Assembly: GCF_018143015.1 (NCBI RefSeq)
Contig: NC_054757.1
Span: 2,218,001-2,282,000, forward strand
Direction: 5' to 3'
DNA length: 64,000 nucleotides
DNA from: Lytechinus variegatus
Taxonomy: Eukaryota; Echinodermata; Echinoidea; Temnopleuroida; Toxopneustidae
The notes under the pieces were generated by a model. It was not told where the DNA came from. It was given only the letters and a program-made list of their open reading frames with translations, and ran no database searches. This document shows positions 37,501-52,251 of this stretch, piece by piece. The translations under genes were made by a program, and so were the position numbers. Within the stretch, counting starts at the first letter, position 1. Every line of letters begins with the position of its first letter.

Positions 37501-40500
37501 GAAAATGCAATCCCATACGCATGTACATGTAGGCCGCCTAATAAAAGCTTCCATGTGAGATTCTGGGCTCATGTTTCTGAGTTTATAAAATGGAGAGACC
37601 TTGCATATTTTGTTCATGACAGCCCCCAAAACCTGCCAGATATTGTTAAAAAAATACCAGCATTGTGCATACAGTGTAAATTTGAAGTACAGTGCTATAT
37701 GTATAACCATTGACCTACATGTACAATACTGTACAATCTACAATATGCCTAAATGATAAGTTTATCAATCACTGTTGGGCTATTAATAGGGCCCAGGAGA
37801 AGATATTTGAATGGATTTAATTGAAAACAGGCTTTGCATTAGAAATATAGACTATCCATTTACCGAAATAGTATTCATTTTATTGATTCAAGGGCACAAA
37901 ATTGATTTCATTGAGGAAAAGATGGGAAAATATGTGGTGGTTAGGAAGTTGAGGTATCCTGTATAAGTCCAAAGGGCAAGTAGAAAAGACCACACAGTAT
38001 GAAATTTTCTTGTGTTCCAAAAGTACATTAAGGGTGTTTATGCTTCCATTGCGAGGACAGAATCAGCGTTTTGAATCGACGATTCAAAACGCTGATCGTA
38101 AATGTGGTTCTGGGAGTGCTGTTTATGCTTAACTGTCCAGAGGCGAAATCACGATCTCCAGCTGGCTTCACAGGAAAGCGAGGTCAAATTGGGCGCGCCT
38201 TTTTTCGAAAGTTAATTTCCGAGTGTTGTTATTACGTGGAGATAACATGGAGCAATGCGACAGTATTTGCCCGCGGATTTTATCTCACCGGAAGCATGTA
38301 CCAAATGACGTCATTTAAACACGTTTACGATCGTGGTTCTGTTTATACTTCCCCAGAAAGCCTGATTCTGGTCAAACGACATTTACAAACGCACTTTTTT
38401 GTGAGTTTACGATCGGCGTTTTGAAACAGCGTTTAAATGAAAGTAAGCATTGACGCAACCGCGTTTTGGAAACGCTGATTCTGGCCTGAAAAGTTGAAGC
38501 ATAAACATGGCCTTGGTTTATCATCAACATGAATGAAAATGATGAACCATCCCAGCTGAATATAAGTCTATGAAATGCTGAAAGTACACTGTATCAACAT
38601 GAATGAATGTTTGCTTTGAGGAAGGGGGGGGGATGTTGCTACAATGCACTTGGGAAATGGTGGGAAAATTGTTGCTCCAATCTTGTACACATATCCCATA
38701 ATGCACATTCAAGTCTATGGAATGCCAAAAGTACACACTATCAACATGAATGAATGTGAACCATATTTTCCAATTTGCTTTGAGGAAGGGAGGGGGTGCT
38801 ACAATGCACTTGGGAAATGGTGGGAAAATTATTTCTCCAATCTTGTACACATATCCCATAATGCACATTCAAGTCTATGGAATGGTTTGTCCTATATAGT
38901 ATGAGGTTATACGGTGTCAAGGTCACTGGCACAGAGTAGTGCTTTATCCAGACATCCTAGTCTTTATTCAAGACTCTACCCTTACCATTTTACAGTCTTG
39001 GTTTTATCTGTCTGGATTGCGATAATTGTGCTTTGTGTTTTGGCTGTTTTTTATTTTAACATGGATATTTCAATGAGATAAACAAAAAATGATCACACTT
39101 GGAAATGTCTTTCATTAAAGAGAAATGTCAGTAGTTGCAGTAAACACTGATTTCATGAGAAAGTCTGTAAAACCAGGCTTAATTGTCAGTACATGTATAT
39201 CATCAAGGATCTAGATCTGGTACAGTTACATAAACTGAACTTTGTGAAATCTTGACATCTACGCTGAAAAACGTTCACACTGAAGATCACCAACACAGAT
39301 AGGCACACGTGGGACAGTATTATTATTGCTGGAATAAAGACCCGACGGAAGTGACCGAATCCGCGCTTATTTTGCTTATTTCTCAGCAATTACACAATTT
39401 CTCCCAGAATCCCATGGCACATATTTTTTATTCATACAAACAGACTCTTGGGTGGTCATATTAGATTCTGTAAAAAGTCATTTTGAGATCGTTACCAAAA
39501 CTGGAATTTATCTTTAAAAAAGAAATATCATGAAGTGCTGGGCGAATTTGCCCTTGAGGTACCAGAAAGAGCCATGTAAAATCCCACAGGGGTCTGATGT
39601 AAATTGTAATTCAATGTAAATTGTAATTCAAGCTCCTACATGTAAATTCAAGCAGGTTCACATTTTCAAACCTACACATTATACATGATTTTTAGCGCCA
39701 TACTATTACTACACAATGCACTGTACATGGATAAATTCTTAGCTGAATAAAATAATATATTACTACAGTGTACCAGCCACATAGTGCTGTCTTCTCCCAC
39801 AAACCAAAAGCCATCATAAGTGCACACATCGTATACTGCACTGTTAATACACTGTGTGCAGAGACACTGTAGTGTAGATGAGATCTAGGGCAAAATCAAA
39901 TCAATTTGCCAAAATTCCTAAAATTGGCAGAAAGTACAAACACGATGACAAAGTCATTTGGACAGGGACTTTTTTTCTGCACACTGTAGATATCATTCAG
40001 TGTGGCAAGTGCATAATTCATTGCATTTCACTCTTTGGTGGTATCGTTTCAAACTGGGAAATCCCACACTGGCTATGTTTTTTGCCCTTTATTTTAAAGG
40101 TCTACCAGTACAATGTATATTTCATATGAATACGTGTACTTATAAAAAACTCAGATTGATACATGTCTACAGTAGTCCTGTGACTCCTGTAGAAAAAGGA
40201 ATTCAGCGGGCCAATACCGTTGTCTTTGCAGTATTGTATTTTACCTACATGTACATGTAAAAGGGTTGACAAGACAAATTCCTCCCATTTTACACAGAGC
40301 TCAAATCACTTCATGTATGAAAATATAGCAGGAGTACATGTAGGCCTATATAAGAAGAAGAAAAAAGACTTTACAATGTCTTTATAACATTGTGTACATG
40401 TACGTAGTGTTACATGTATTATGAGTATAATGAAGACCTATCGATTGAAAAGTGCCCCACAATCTACATGTTCATGTAGCATATGGAGGTAGTCGATGTC

Positions 40501-43500
40501 TTGTTGTACATGTACACTTGATACAAATTAGGTACCAGTATTTAATTGTCCCACATGTATGAATACACACCAGGGGGGGGGGGTGATTGTTTCCAAGGAT
40601 TACCGACAGTACATGCACTGTTGGACTTTACCTGAATTTAAAGTTGTACGTAGTTTATATACCCACATTACTTATGCTTTATAGGCCCTACATGTTGTAA
40701 GTTGTAAAAGAACATTTAACATGAATGCCTTCATGGAGTGTGCCAGTATGCAGTGATATGCATGTGCCTTATTCTTTGTGGAACACCCCCCTCCCCCTTC
40801 CCAAAAAATATTTTCTTTTTTTTTTTTGGAGGGGGGGGGGGACTACTACCATTTTGATCTTTTAAGTGTTATAATGTATTCTTAACACATACATGTAGCC
40901 TGTTCATATTACACGATGTCTGTGTAAAGGTGCATGTACAAAATTTTGTTTGGTCCACTTTTCTGACCATTCAGCCTGTATGCTCTCTGATTTTTCTTAC
41001 CTATTAATAAACATGATAGTAATAAGTACAAATCAGATGCACAACAACAGTTCAGACAACCTGGTACACAAGTCTAACTCCATGAGATAATCATTTTGAC
41101 AAACATTTGTTCAATAAAGCTGTGTAGCCTGTATCATTCCTGTATGGATTATGTTTTATTGGCTCAGCTCCACTATGACATTAGAGGCTGTTCACACTAG
41201 GCCCTAGTTCACACTACACACACAAAACACGATTCAGAAATTGAAACTATTCTCACAATTTGATCCACACAAGAATTGTGAACCCAGTCACAGTAAGAAA
41301 AAAAACTGTTTTTCTTCTCTCTTTAATACAGTCTAACCCAAAATATTTGCCACCATTGTAGAGTGAAGACTAGTAGCCACAAAAAATGTTGCCCATTTTT
41401 AAGGATTATAATATAAAAACCTGTCTATAAATGCCATTTTTCCTGTTTCCATATTGGGTAGCCTAGCAGGTGTGACTGAACATTGTTCATATGAGTTGGA
41501 CATCCCATACAATTTGGACATTTGATGAGCTGTGATACTAGTGCTTGTTTCTCACTTGCATCAATGTGACGAATAAGAAATGAATCGTGATTCACATCAT
41601 TCTAATTTCCTACTGTGAAATCCCCATGTATGTGCATGCCAAACCACTAACATTCCTTGCAATCATGTTTCATGTGCACATATGTTATATCATTGATATC
41701 TTTATCAGATGTACATGTATGATCATGAGTGAAATTCCAGAATATTTTATATTAATTTCAGTTGTATGCCCGGGGGGGGGGGGGGGCAACTCATGAATGT
41801 TTACACAATGTTTATGAAAGATGAATATTTAAATTATGTTATTCATTGCTTTGACGAGCAATTTCTCAAGACCAAAAGATCACACCAGTATTCTCTTATT
41901 TTCAAAAATAAGAATCAGCTTTTATTTCATTTTTTCAGTGTCTGCCCTATGAGATGGGACGGGATACAATAAAAATGTATTTCACATCTTTTTGCACTCT
42001 TTTGTCGTATATAGAGTGGATGAAAGTGTTGCCTTCTTTCAAAAGTCATGGGAACATTATCCCCTTCATTTTCTCTTAATTATATTAACTACCTTGGATC
42101 TGAATTTATTACTTAATATTCAAGACAAACTCATTTTCTGGAAAGTGAACTCTAATTATAATCATTTATGGTAATATTTGTAGTAACCTCATTACCTGTG
42201 ATATTTCAGTGACATTTGTTGCCATCTTGACATTTTACATAGAGTAGTGTCATTGATTTTTTTTTTCTGAGCATCTGAAATGAAAATGCCGTAATGGTAT
42301 GCAGAGTTCTGACTATTGTTTGCCTCTGATTGTGTGACATCCTTGGTACATGTATATATATGCACAAGCTGCTAAGTTAAGGCATGGCGGCACTGACCAT
42401 TAACAAAATCATCATGTCTACATTGTCAAGCAACTTCAGAATAAAACATACAGCCACAGACTGACAGCATGCCATGATGTTCTGTAAAATCTTTACTGAG
42501 TAATGTCACCACTGCACTGAATGCCACTGATAATGTTATGTTCGGGGATCAAAATATTGAAACATGTCCATAAATAATTGAGATTATAGTTGGATTACTA
42601 CTCTTTGCCTTTATAAACGAATGCGAGTCAAAGGCATGTTGGAAATGATTGTAGAAGTAGAGTATACATGTACAGCATTGCATGTATACATGTAATATCC
42701 CTGCATGTTTACATGTAATATCCCTGCATGTTTACATGTACATGTATGCAAAGGGTACTTGATGTTTTACATGTATTTATCATTTTCCTCCTTGACTATA
42801 GCATAGTATGCATGTGTACATGTACATGTATGAAGCTAAGAAGTATGTTAAACATGGAATGTAACTGAACATGCACATTGAGTTCTTTCCCCTGTAATGT
42901 GTATTACATGTAGTTCTTTCTGATTGCTCTGTGTTTATTAGGCGATGTATGTAGGTTAATTATATTTCATTGCTGTGTTAATTCTGCTTCAGGCATATGC
43001 CACAGTGCTGTGCATGTACAGTGCGTGTGAAGTACTCTCGTTAGAAACACGCATTTGGGGGAAAGTTGGTTGAACTTAGTCTAAAACAAATGTACTTGTA
43101 TCAGGTATTTTCTTTCAGTTTTTTCCTTTTGAATATGATTTTAAGGTATATAATTAAAATTCAGTCATGTTTGGAAAGAGAAATGTGCCTCTTGACATTC
43201 CTGTAATTGAAAGTACAAGAGGCAGTGAATAAAAAAAAGGTCTAATTATCTTAGAATTATGTTTGTTAATTGATTAATGTAAGTGAGACAAGATATTCCT
43301 AGTGACCATCTGTTTGATATGCTGTGTATAGTACAGCTAGGGGATGATTATGAGACCACTTTAAGTACAACTAAGATTCTGTACATGTATTAGTCTCTGA
43401 CTTGAATATATGTTAATCTTTAGATAGTTGTGTCATCATGCGAAAATGGATTCCTCTGAAAATATTTGTTTGTTGTTATTTTGGAATAGAAACGATCTGC

Positions 43501-46500
43501 ATATTGAAGGAGGAGAGTGTCTTCCAATCTAGCTTGCAAATTGAAGATTCCCCATAGAAACTACAGCAAGAGTTTTCAAACTTCCATAACTTGCTTATTT
43601 CGATGAAACTTGTTTTAAATTGGTCCTCTCATTTTACTCTTTCCAATATGATTGCTTCTCTTCTTGGGTTTTGGTTTCCTTCAAGTACAACTAAGATTCT
43701 GTACATGTATTTGTATATGACTCGAATATGTGTTCATCTTTTGATAGTTGTTTCATCATGCGGAATGGATTCCTCTGAAAATTTTGTTTCATATCTTTGT
43801 TTCTTTGTTGTAATCTTAGAATAGAAATGATCTGCATTTGAAGGAGGAGAGTGTCTTCCGCTCTTGCTTGTGCAGGAGGCTACTCTAAAACATTTTGATT
43901 ACATTGTTGTTGCAGGTTACAAGTTGCTGGTGTTGCCGGAGCGGTTGCTTCCTCTGCTGATCCTGTTGCTGCAAGAAGAGGAGAGGATGATAAGATGATA
44001 CAAGAGACTAATGAAGAAGGAGAGAGTCTGCTGTCTCTGGCATGCTCGGGAGGCTACTTTGAACTTGCTCATGTAAGTAATAGGACGGAGGGCTATGAAT
44101 CTTCACAGAGGCCCTTTTCAAAGAGCGATGTAATCAATTGCGACTAAAAAAGAAAAAATCGAAATTGCTTCTTTATTTTCAGCCAATCCACTATGTGCAT
44201 TTAGGAGCTGTGCTTGAATTGTTTTAGATGATATTAAAGGCAATTTTCTTCTGCAGTGGGTTTTAGGTGCTGCTCTCAACCTGGGTTAGGGGATGGGTAC
44301 CTGGGGGCCGTTTCATGAAGCTGTTCGAAGTTAAGAGTGACTTTAAGAATGACCGGTGAATCTTATGCGTTAAATTAGGGCCAATGAATATACAATTTAC
44401 AACAATATACAATATACAAGAAAGGATCACCAATCGTTCTTAAATTTGCTCTTAACTTACGAACAGCTTTATGAAGCATCCACCTGGAAGGAATTCATTC
44501 CTTGAAATGCAGAGTATTTCCAGGTGAGATGGTAACAAACATGACGAGATAATTTAAAGAATTATGTGAACTTGAGCCAGGGGATCACCTAAATAAGTTA
44601 GATTCCTTGTCTAGAGTTTCTCCACATTGGCTGTTGCCTAGATAGAATGAATTAATGTCATAAATATAAATAAGTTTTTTAAAATCAAACTTTGAAATAA
44701 ACCTTCATTGCAACGTAGTTGTCAAGTTCATCAAACAATTCAAATTTGAATGTTCTTAGATTCATAGGCCCATATTTTGAAGTCATGTTTAACTTATAGA
44801 CTAGGGTCTAACTCTGCAAAAATTATGGGGAGCCAAACATTCAAAAATTCTGTTTATATTGTATATTTCTTTCGTTTACTATTTTGTTTCCTTTTGCTTT
44901 CATAATGAGGAAAAATACTTCAGTTATCATTCCAAGAAAATTACAAACAGTTCGGGTGTGATATGAGTTATAAATTGCTTGTGTACTGATGGGGATTTGT
45001 GCTCCAATTGGCTCTCCATAGTTAAACCACAACTTTAAACCAGGCTTTAATTTAAACCTGAGTTCAGAATATAGGCCATAGTGTCAAACAAATACCACAA
45101 ATCATTGCCATTTTCCTCCAAAATTGCCCAGTTTTCTATCACTAAATGATATTTCTCTGACCTCAGGTGCTGCTTAAGATGAATGCAAACGTTGAGGATC
45201 GTGGTAGTAAAGGAGACTGTACCCCGTTGATGGAAGCGGCTAGTGCTGGCCATGTGGATATCGTCAAGCTTCTCCTAGAGTACGGTGCTGACGCCAATGC
45301 CCAATCCAGTGCAGGTGAGTCTTTCACAAAGCAACTCATCGAGTGATTTTCCTCTGATATCTGTTATAAGCTATTGAAATACTTGCATCTGATTCCCACG
45401 TATCAGGCATCTGACTTGCATCTTGTATGGTACCTGGATTTAAAGTCAAGTAGGTGTTTCTTGATAATACAGGGTTTTTACTGGAAATATATGTAGTCTG
45501 GAAAACTTAGGAGGGTTATGATAGAAAAAGGAATATTAAAGGAAAATCGTAGCTCAAATCCTAAGCCTGTACTGGACTAGAATTGATCCCCGAATAGCCT
45601 TCTTTGAGTGACTTTAATATTTCTTTCTCATCACCATTAGGTAATACCCCATTGATGTATGCCTGTAACGGTGGACACGAGGAGATCGTCAAGATCCTTC
45701 TAGATCAAGGTGCAAACATTGAAGATCATAATGAGAACGGCCACACCCCCCTGATGGAAGCAGCCAGCAGCGGCCATGTCAACATCGCCAAGATCCTCCT
45801 AGAGAAAGGCGCTGGTATCAACACGCATTCCAATGAATTCAAAGAGAGCGCGCTTACCCTGGCATGTTATAAAGGTAAGAATTGCTGAAGATTGCTACTA
45901 TGGCACATACTCTCAACTTGGGTTTATAATAATAATAATAATAGGGTAATTCCATAAAATTTGTAATCTGACCCCCTATAGGTGGGACCTTCATGAAATT
46001 TTCTGTCTCTGATTTCTTGTTCTTTTGACAGTCTGTAATGTTCTCAAAGGACCATGACTTGGTCAGTTTATGAAGTGAAGTAAGACTTGAGAAAAATGGG
46101 GGTCTTATGTACAAAAAGGTTGATCATTTTATGGAATTGCCCAATAGTAATAATACATAACATTTATAAGGCGCTTACTACGGGTGTTTCTAAGCACACT
46201 GTGTTCTGTTTATGGTTTGAACTTGAGAAAAAAAGAAAAGGATACAACTTAATCAAAATTGGTGTGCACCTCCAATTGACAGACCAACAACTGTGAATCA
46301 TCTATTAAACAGAGGCATCTTGAACTGACCACCAGACTTGGCATTATGAACCAAGATTTACAGTTGTGGTTTAACTATGGATAACCAACTGACACAAATC
46401 TTTAATAGTACCAGTTAAAGATATCTTATTTGACAAACAAATTATCCATAACTATCAGGAAATAATAACCAAAATTGTTTTCTTTACCACTGAAGCATGA

Positions 46501-49500
46501 GGAAAGAGCAAAATCAACATAAAGAAAAAAACTTATGACAATTTTAGCTTCTCATAATTTTAGCAGAGTTGGAACATCGTCTAAGTTAAACGAAACTTCA
46601 GATTATGGGTCTATATATCTATGTTTAAAAAGATTTGGATGTCATGTGGTGTGTTTTGACCAGTCACGGTGCTTGAAGTATTACACCTGTGGTATAAAGG
46701 AATCCCATATAGTTCCGTACTTGAATCAAACAGGAAGTATTAAAATTCCTCTTCCTGTGAAAGTTATCATTTGATGGAAGGAAGTGGCAGTATACATACA
46801 AATATATATAAAGTAAATTAGTGTTCAAAATGAAAATAAGGGGGTAATGCCCCCCCCCCTCCCATTCAAATTTATTTTGGTATATTAGATGAAGAAATAT
46901 TAGAAGAGTAACACAGTAATATTTGAACAATAAAGAGGATTATCTAGGATTTTACCTCATGATTTAACCAAGTAGAAAATGTGTAAACTCTTCCTGTTAT
47001 AAAAGGAACTTAATTGGGGAAAAGAATTGAAGTCCTCATAAATATGTTCCTATTTCTCTAAAAATAGATAATTTGTAGGATATCAAGAACCAATATTTTT
47101 TTATCTTGGAAAAGAGTATTATTTATCATTGCTTCTTGTTTGGTTTTTTTTTTATAAGATGTCAGTAAGTATATTCATGAGGCTTTGTTACCCCCTCCTC
47201 ACTGAAAAGAGCATGAAAAATTAATTTATTTAATGAATTTCATAATTATATCTTATCTAAATGAATTAACTGCGGATGCTTCTTAGTTCTACTTTGAACA
47301 GTAAATATAGTCATATCTTTTACAAAAGCTCCCTTCCTCTCTTCCATTTTATATTCCTTTTCAGGTAATTAGACAGGATGTTAAAAGTAGGAAGTTTTCA
47401 GTCTATTTTAAGAATGCACTCTTGGAGGGGTAAAAAATGTGGTTTTATGAGAGCGGAATTAGATGTATGTTTCAAAGAGGAACCCCGGGGGAAAATTTTC
47501 TTAGACTAATGAAAAGTCTGCAGGAAGCCGATGTATTAATTGAAAGAACTGGCAGTTGGTGTTATTGTTTCAGTTATCAGCAAACACGTTTAACTTCATC
47601 ACAAATTACATTGTGCCTGCTTTTGTCTTGCCTGCATAGCAGAGCGAGACTATAGGCGCCGCTTTTCAGACGGCGATGGCAGCGGCGTCAACATCAAGTC
47701 TTAACTGAAGGTTAAGTTTTTGGAATGTCATCATAATTTAGAAAGTATATGGGCCTAGTTCATGATACTTGGACATAAAGGCAATCAAGATTTACTGAAC
47801 ATCCTGCCTGAGTTTCAGTTCACATGACCAAGGTCAAAGGTCATGTAGGGTCATTGAACTTTGGCCATATTGGGGGTATTTGCTGATTTCCAACATAACT
47901 TTGATTGTTTATGGATCTAGTTCCTGAAACTTGGACTTAAGAAGTAATCAAGTATTACTTAACACCCTGCCCAAGTTTCAGGTCACATGACCAAGGCTAA
48001 AGGTCATTTAAGGTTAAGTTTATTAAATATCATAACTCGGAAATTATAAGACATAAGAGTAATCAAGCGTGAATCAAAAAGTAGTTGAAAACAACTCTAA
48101 ATTCCATCATTATATATTGAATTAATCTTCTTGTAATGAAAGTAGCATTGCAATGAAAACATCAAGCAATCACTTTAAACATTCTGACCCTTGACCTTCA
48201 GGTCATCTTGAGATGGTGAAGTTCCTGTTGGAGGCCGGTGCTGACCATGAGCACAAGACCGATGAGATGCATACTGCCCTCATGGAAGCCTCTATGGATG
48301 GACACGTAGAGGTAGCAAGACTTCTGCTTGATCACGGTGCCCAGGTAAGACATACCCCATTTATGTTCCCATGACCTTTGACCCTCGACTCAAACCGCTC
48401 ACCAACACTTATCATCTTCATATTATTTTGAAGAACTAAAAACCCTGATCACAGCCACCTGTTTTCATAGAAATCAAGCAATGAATTTCTTGTGGAATAA
48501 ATATTTGGTCACCAAATAGAAATGAGGTTTTAATTAATTTCATGACCCTTATTTGCATACATCATACATATACATTGGCAGATGTATAGTTGCAGGAATT
48601 CGATGATTGTCAAGAGGTGTATGGAGATCCTAAATAGAATTGATGAATTGGCCAAGCTGAATGTCAACTCTGGCCAGTTCTCACTTGTTTGATTACATGG
48701 CCTTTCAGTCAGAGTAACAAACATAATATTTTTCTTTCATTTCCATCCTTCAGGTGAACATGCCGGCTGATAGCTTTGAGTCGCCTTTGACATTGGCAGC
48801 TTGCGGAGGTCATGTCAAGCTTGCGTCCCTGCTGATAGAGAGGGGAGCCAACATCGAGGAGGTGAACGATGAGGGATATACCCCTCTTATGGAGGCTGCT
48901 AGGGAAGGACATGAGGAGATGGTGGCACTTCTTCTTGCTCAAGGTAAATTCAATATCATTCTATTGACAATGCACCAGGGCCACTTCTCACAGAACTACG
49001 ATTGATCCAGTCAATCTCAACTCTATGGAAATCCATCAATGTCATCATTTTTTCTCCAGAAAATTTGCACAATGTCCTTTTGCGAACAAAGATAAGCACA
49101 CTGAATTGTCAAGAACGCGATGAATGTATGAATATACACCATATCTAGAAAATATTTTTGAATAAACATGAACTTAAAGAGAAATGCCAGTAGTTGCAAC
49201 AAACACTGATTTCATGAGAAAGTCTGTAAAACCAGGCTTAATTGTCAGTATATCATCGAGGATCTAGATCTGGTACAGTTACATAAACTGAACTTTGTAA
49301 AATCTTGAAATCTACGCTGAAAAATATTCACACTGAAGATCACCAACACAGATAGGCACACGTGGGACAGTGTATTATCATTGCTGGAATAAAGACCCGA
49401 CGGAAGTGACCAAATCTGCGCTTATTTTGCTTATTTCTCAGCAATTACACAATTTCTTCCAGAATCCTTTGGCACATATTTTTTATTCATACAAACAGAC

Positions 49501-52144
49501 ACTTGGGTGGTCATTATATTAGATTCTGTAAATAGTCATTTTGAGATCGTTACCAATACTGGAATTTATCTTTAATATGTGGATGTTTCTGGCTTTCCAT
49601 AGTTGTGGTTGATCGGATCAATTGCAATTCTTTGTAAGATGAAGCACAGGTGGGTGTTTCATGGAGCTGTTTGCAAACTTACACATAAATGGAACACGTT
49701 CTTAAGATGCTAAGTCAGCTACATAAGGATATGTCAGTTAGCACAAGAAAGGAACACCACCCGTGCATGATGTTATTCGTGACTTACAAATTTAGTATGC
49801 ATTATATCATGCTGTTCTGCCGGCCATTATGAAATACATTAATACGCAATATAGTGCAGCCCTGTGAGTGTTTTATTTATTGAAGTTTCTCGGAGAAGTT
49901 CATGGAAAGCCAGGGTAATGATTATCTCTTTCTGTTGTTGTTGGTTCAGGTGCAAACATCAATGCCCAGACTGAGGAGACCCAGGAGACGGCTCTGACGC
50001 TAGCCTGCTGCGGAGGCTTCCTAGAGGTTGCTAAGTTTCTCATCGAGGTTGGGGCAGACATTGAGCTTGGGTGCTCTACCCCTCTCATGGAGGCTGCACA
50101 GGAGGGACATGTCGATCTCGTCAAGTTCCTTCTAAGCAAAGGTAAGGCAAAGATACCATTCTTCAGGCATTTGCCTGAGTTCAGCCACTGACAACTTCCA
50201 TTTCAGGCTTTTGGGGGCTTTATGAAATATCTTTTGTTATAAAATTCTCTTCCACAGAGTTTAGAAACCCAGACTTCAGTGACCGCCTTCAAGGGCAACC
50301 TGAAAACATACCTGTTTAAGAGTGTTTTTCGATAGACATTGACTTATTGTTTAGACATGTATTATATAGTTTTTGTTGTTCTGCTCTGAAGCGCCTTGAG
50401 CATCTAATCAAGAAGGAAAGAGCCGTGCACTACACAAATCTCATGTGTAATTATTATAAAAGTAATATTTGTCATTTTAATGTTTAGTGGTAAAATATAA
50501 ATTTGTTCTTTTAATATTTTAAGTAACATATTATTGATAGTTGTGAGAGTTGAGACTGAGCTGATTTCAGCTATTTATTTTTCAGCTTTTTGTGTACTTT
50601 GTACAAGAGTATAGAAGCTATATCACTCAGACCTGTTATTATTATGGAGGTGCCGTAGCCGAGTGGTCAAAGGTACCCAACTACACACATTAAGGTCTGA
50701 GATTCGATTCCTGGTACATAACTCATGCCTTAGATCAGGGGTTATTTTATCTTCATGGCTCCTTTATCATATATCAAGTGAATGAAAATGCTGTAGGCAT
50801 TATTGATACACCAATTCATGTATTTTCTTTGGAAAAAATATTGGCAATTTCTTAAAATGATCAACCTTTTTGTACGTTCGACCCCCAACTTTCTCAAGTC
50901 TTACTTCACTTCATAAACTGACCAAGTCATGGTCCTTTGAGAACATTACAGACTGTCAAAAGAACAAGAAATCAGAGACAGAAATTTTTTTGATGGTCAC
51001 ACATGTAGGCGGTCGGATGTTCATATTCATATATGTATTATCATTGATTATTTTGATTTCTTTGCTTGTTTAGGTGCTATTGTCCACGCTCAAACAGCGA
51101 CGGGAGATACTGCCCTTACCTATGCCTGTGAGAATGGGCATACTGATGTGGCTGATGTACTCTTAGCGCATGGAGCAAACTTAGTAAGTTTATTCCCTTT
51201 TGATTGTAATTCAATTAATATTTGTAATTACTTTATTGTACAATTTTGTGACCAGTTATCGTACTCAACAGCATTTCATGTATTATACATCTTTATAGTA
51301 AACAACGGTACATGCTCATTGCTTGATTACACACCCTACAATGGGAAAAATGATTGAAAAAAAAATGAAAGTGTATTCCATTTTCTTCATTTATCAAGTT
51401 GATTTATTTTGTTTAATTATGAAAAATTTGTTAGGATGTGCATAAAATTCCAGATTACAACATTTATAATGAAAAACTGTTTGTTTCAAGACAAATCTAA
51501 GAATGGTGCTGAATAAAGACGGTAAGATTTCCCTGGCTTGCACTTATTAAGAGCAAAGGCAAGAATAAAAAGGAAACAATATCAGACAAATTGTAATGGA
51601 AGCTCAGATGTAGGGATTTAAAGAGATTCTGGGCCCGTAACGCAAAGCTTAGCAATGATCATAGAACATTTTTGTACAATTGATTGCATTGACTACAGTG
51701 TACAATTCATTGTGAAAATCAAGTATACGATTAATCGCTAACCTTTGTGTTACGGGACCTTGAGCTCCAATTGGTAATCAGATGGAAAGGGGAAGCCTGG
51801 CATATTAGGGTGATATAGGCCAATGGTATGAAATGCAAAGTTAGCTGAATAAAGTTCATATTTGATGTATGATATAATGTATTTAGTTATGGGTAGGTGA
51901 TTGTATGAAGATAACCAAGAAAGCAACCCAAGGTTTACGGTTTCCCCATGAAACTTACAGGAACATCAAACTCTTGCCCTGCAGGAGCACGAATCCGAAG
52001 GGGGGCGTACACCACTCATGAAGGCAGCTAGGGCAGGACATCTTTGCACTGTGCAGTACCTCATCAGCAAGGGTCAGTTCACATTGACATTCTTATCATG
52101 GTTGATGATGATGGTGGTGGTGGTGGTGGTGGCGGTGATGATGA

Positions 52145-52178
<34 letters not shown>

Positions 52179-52182
52179 GGTG

Positions 52183-52251
<69 letters not shown>

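Noticed and set aside
38071..38424. 117-codon frame
   Set aside because: Lies wholly inside a non-coding MITE with TGTTTATGCTTC ends.
50648..50720. Functional tRNA gene in intron 9
   Set aside because: A and B boxes are recognisable, but the acceptor and anticodon stems do not pair properly.
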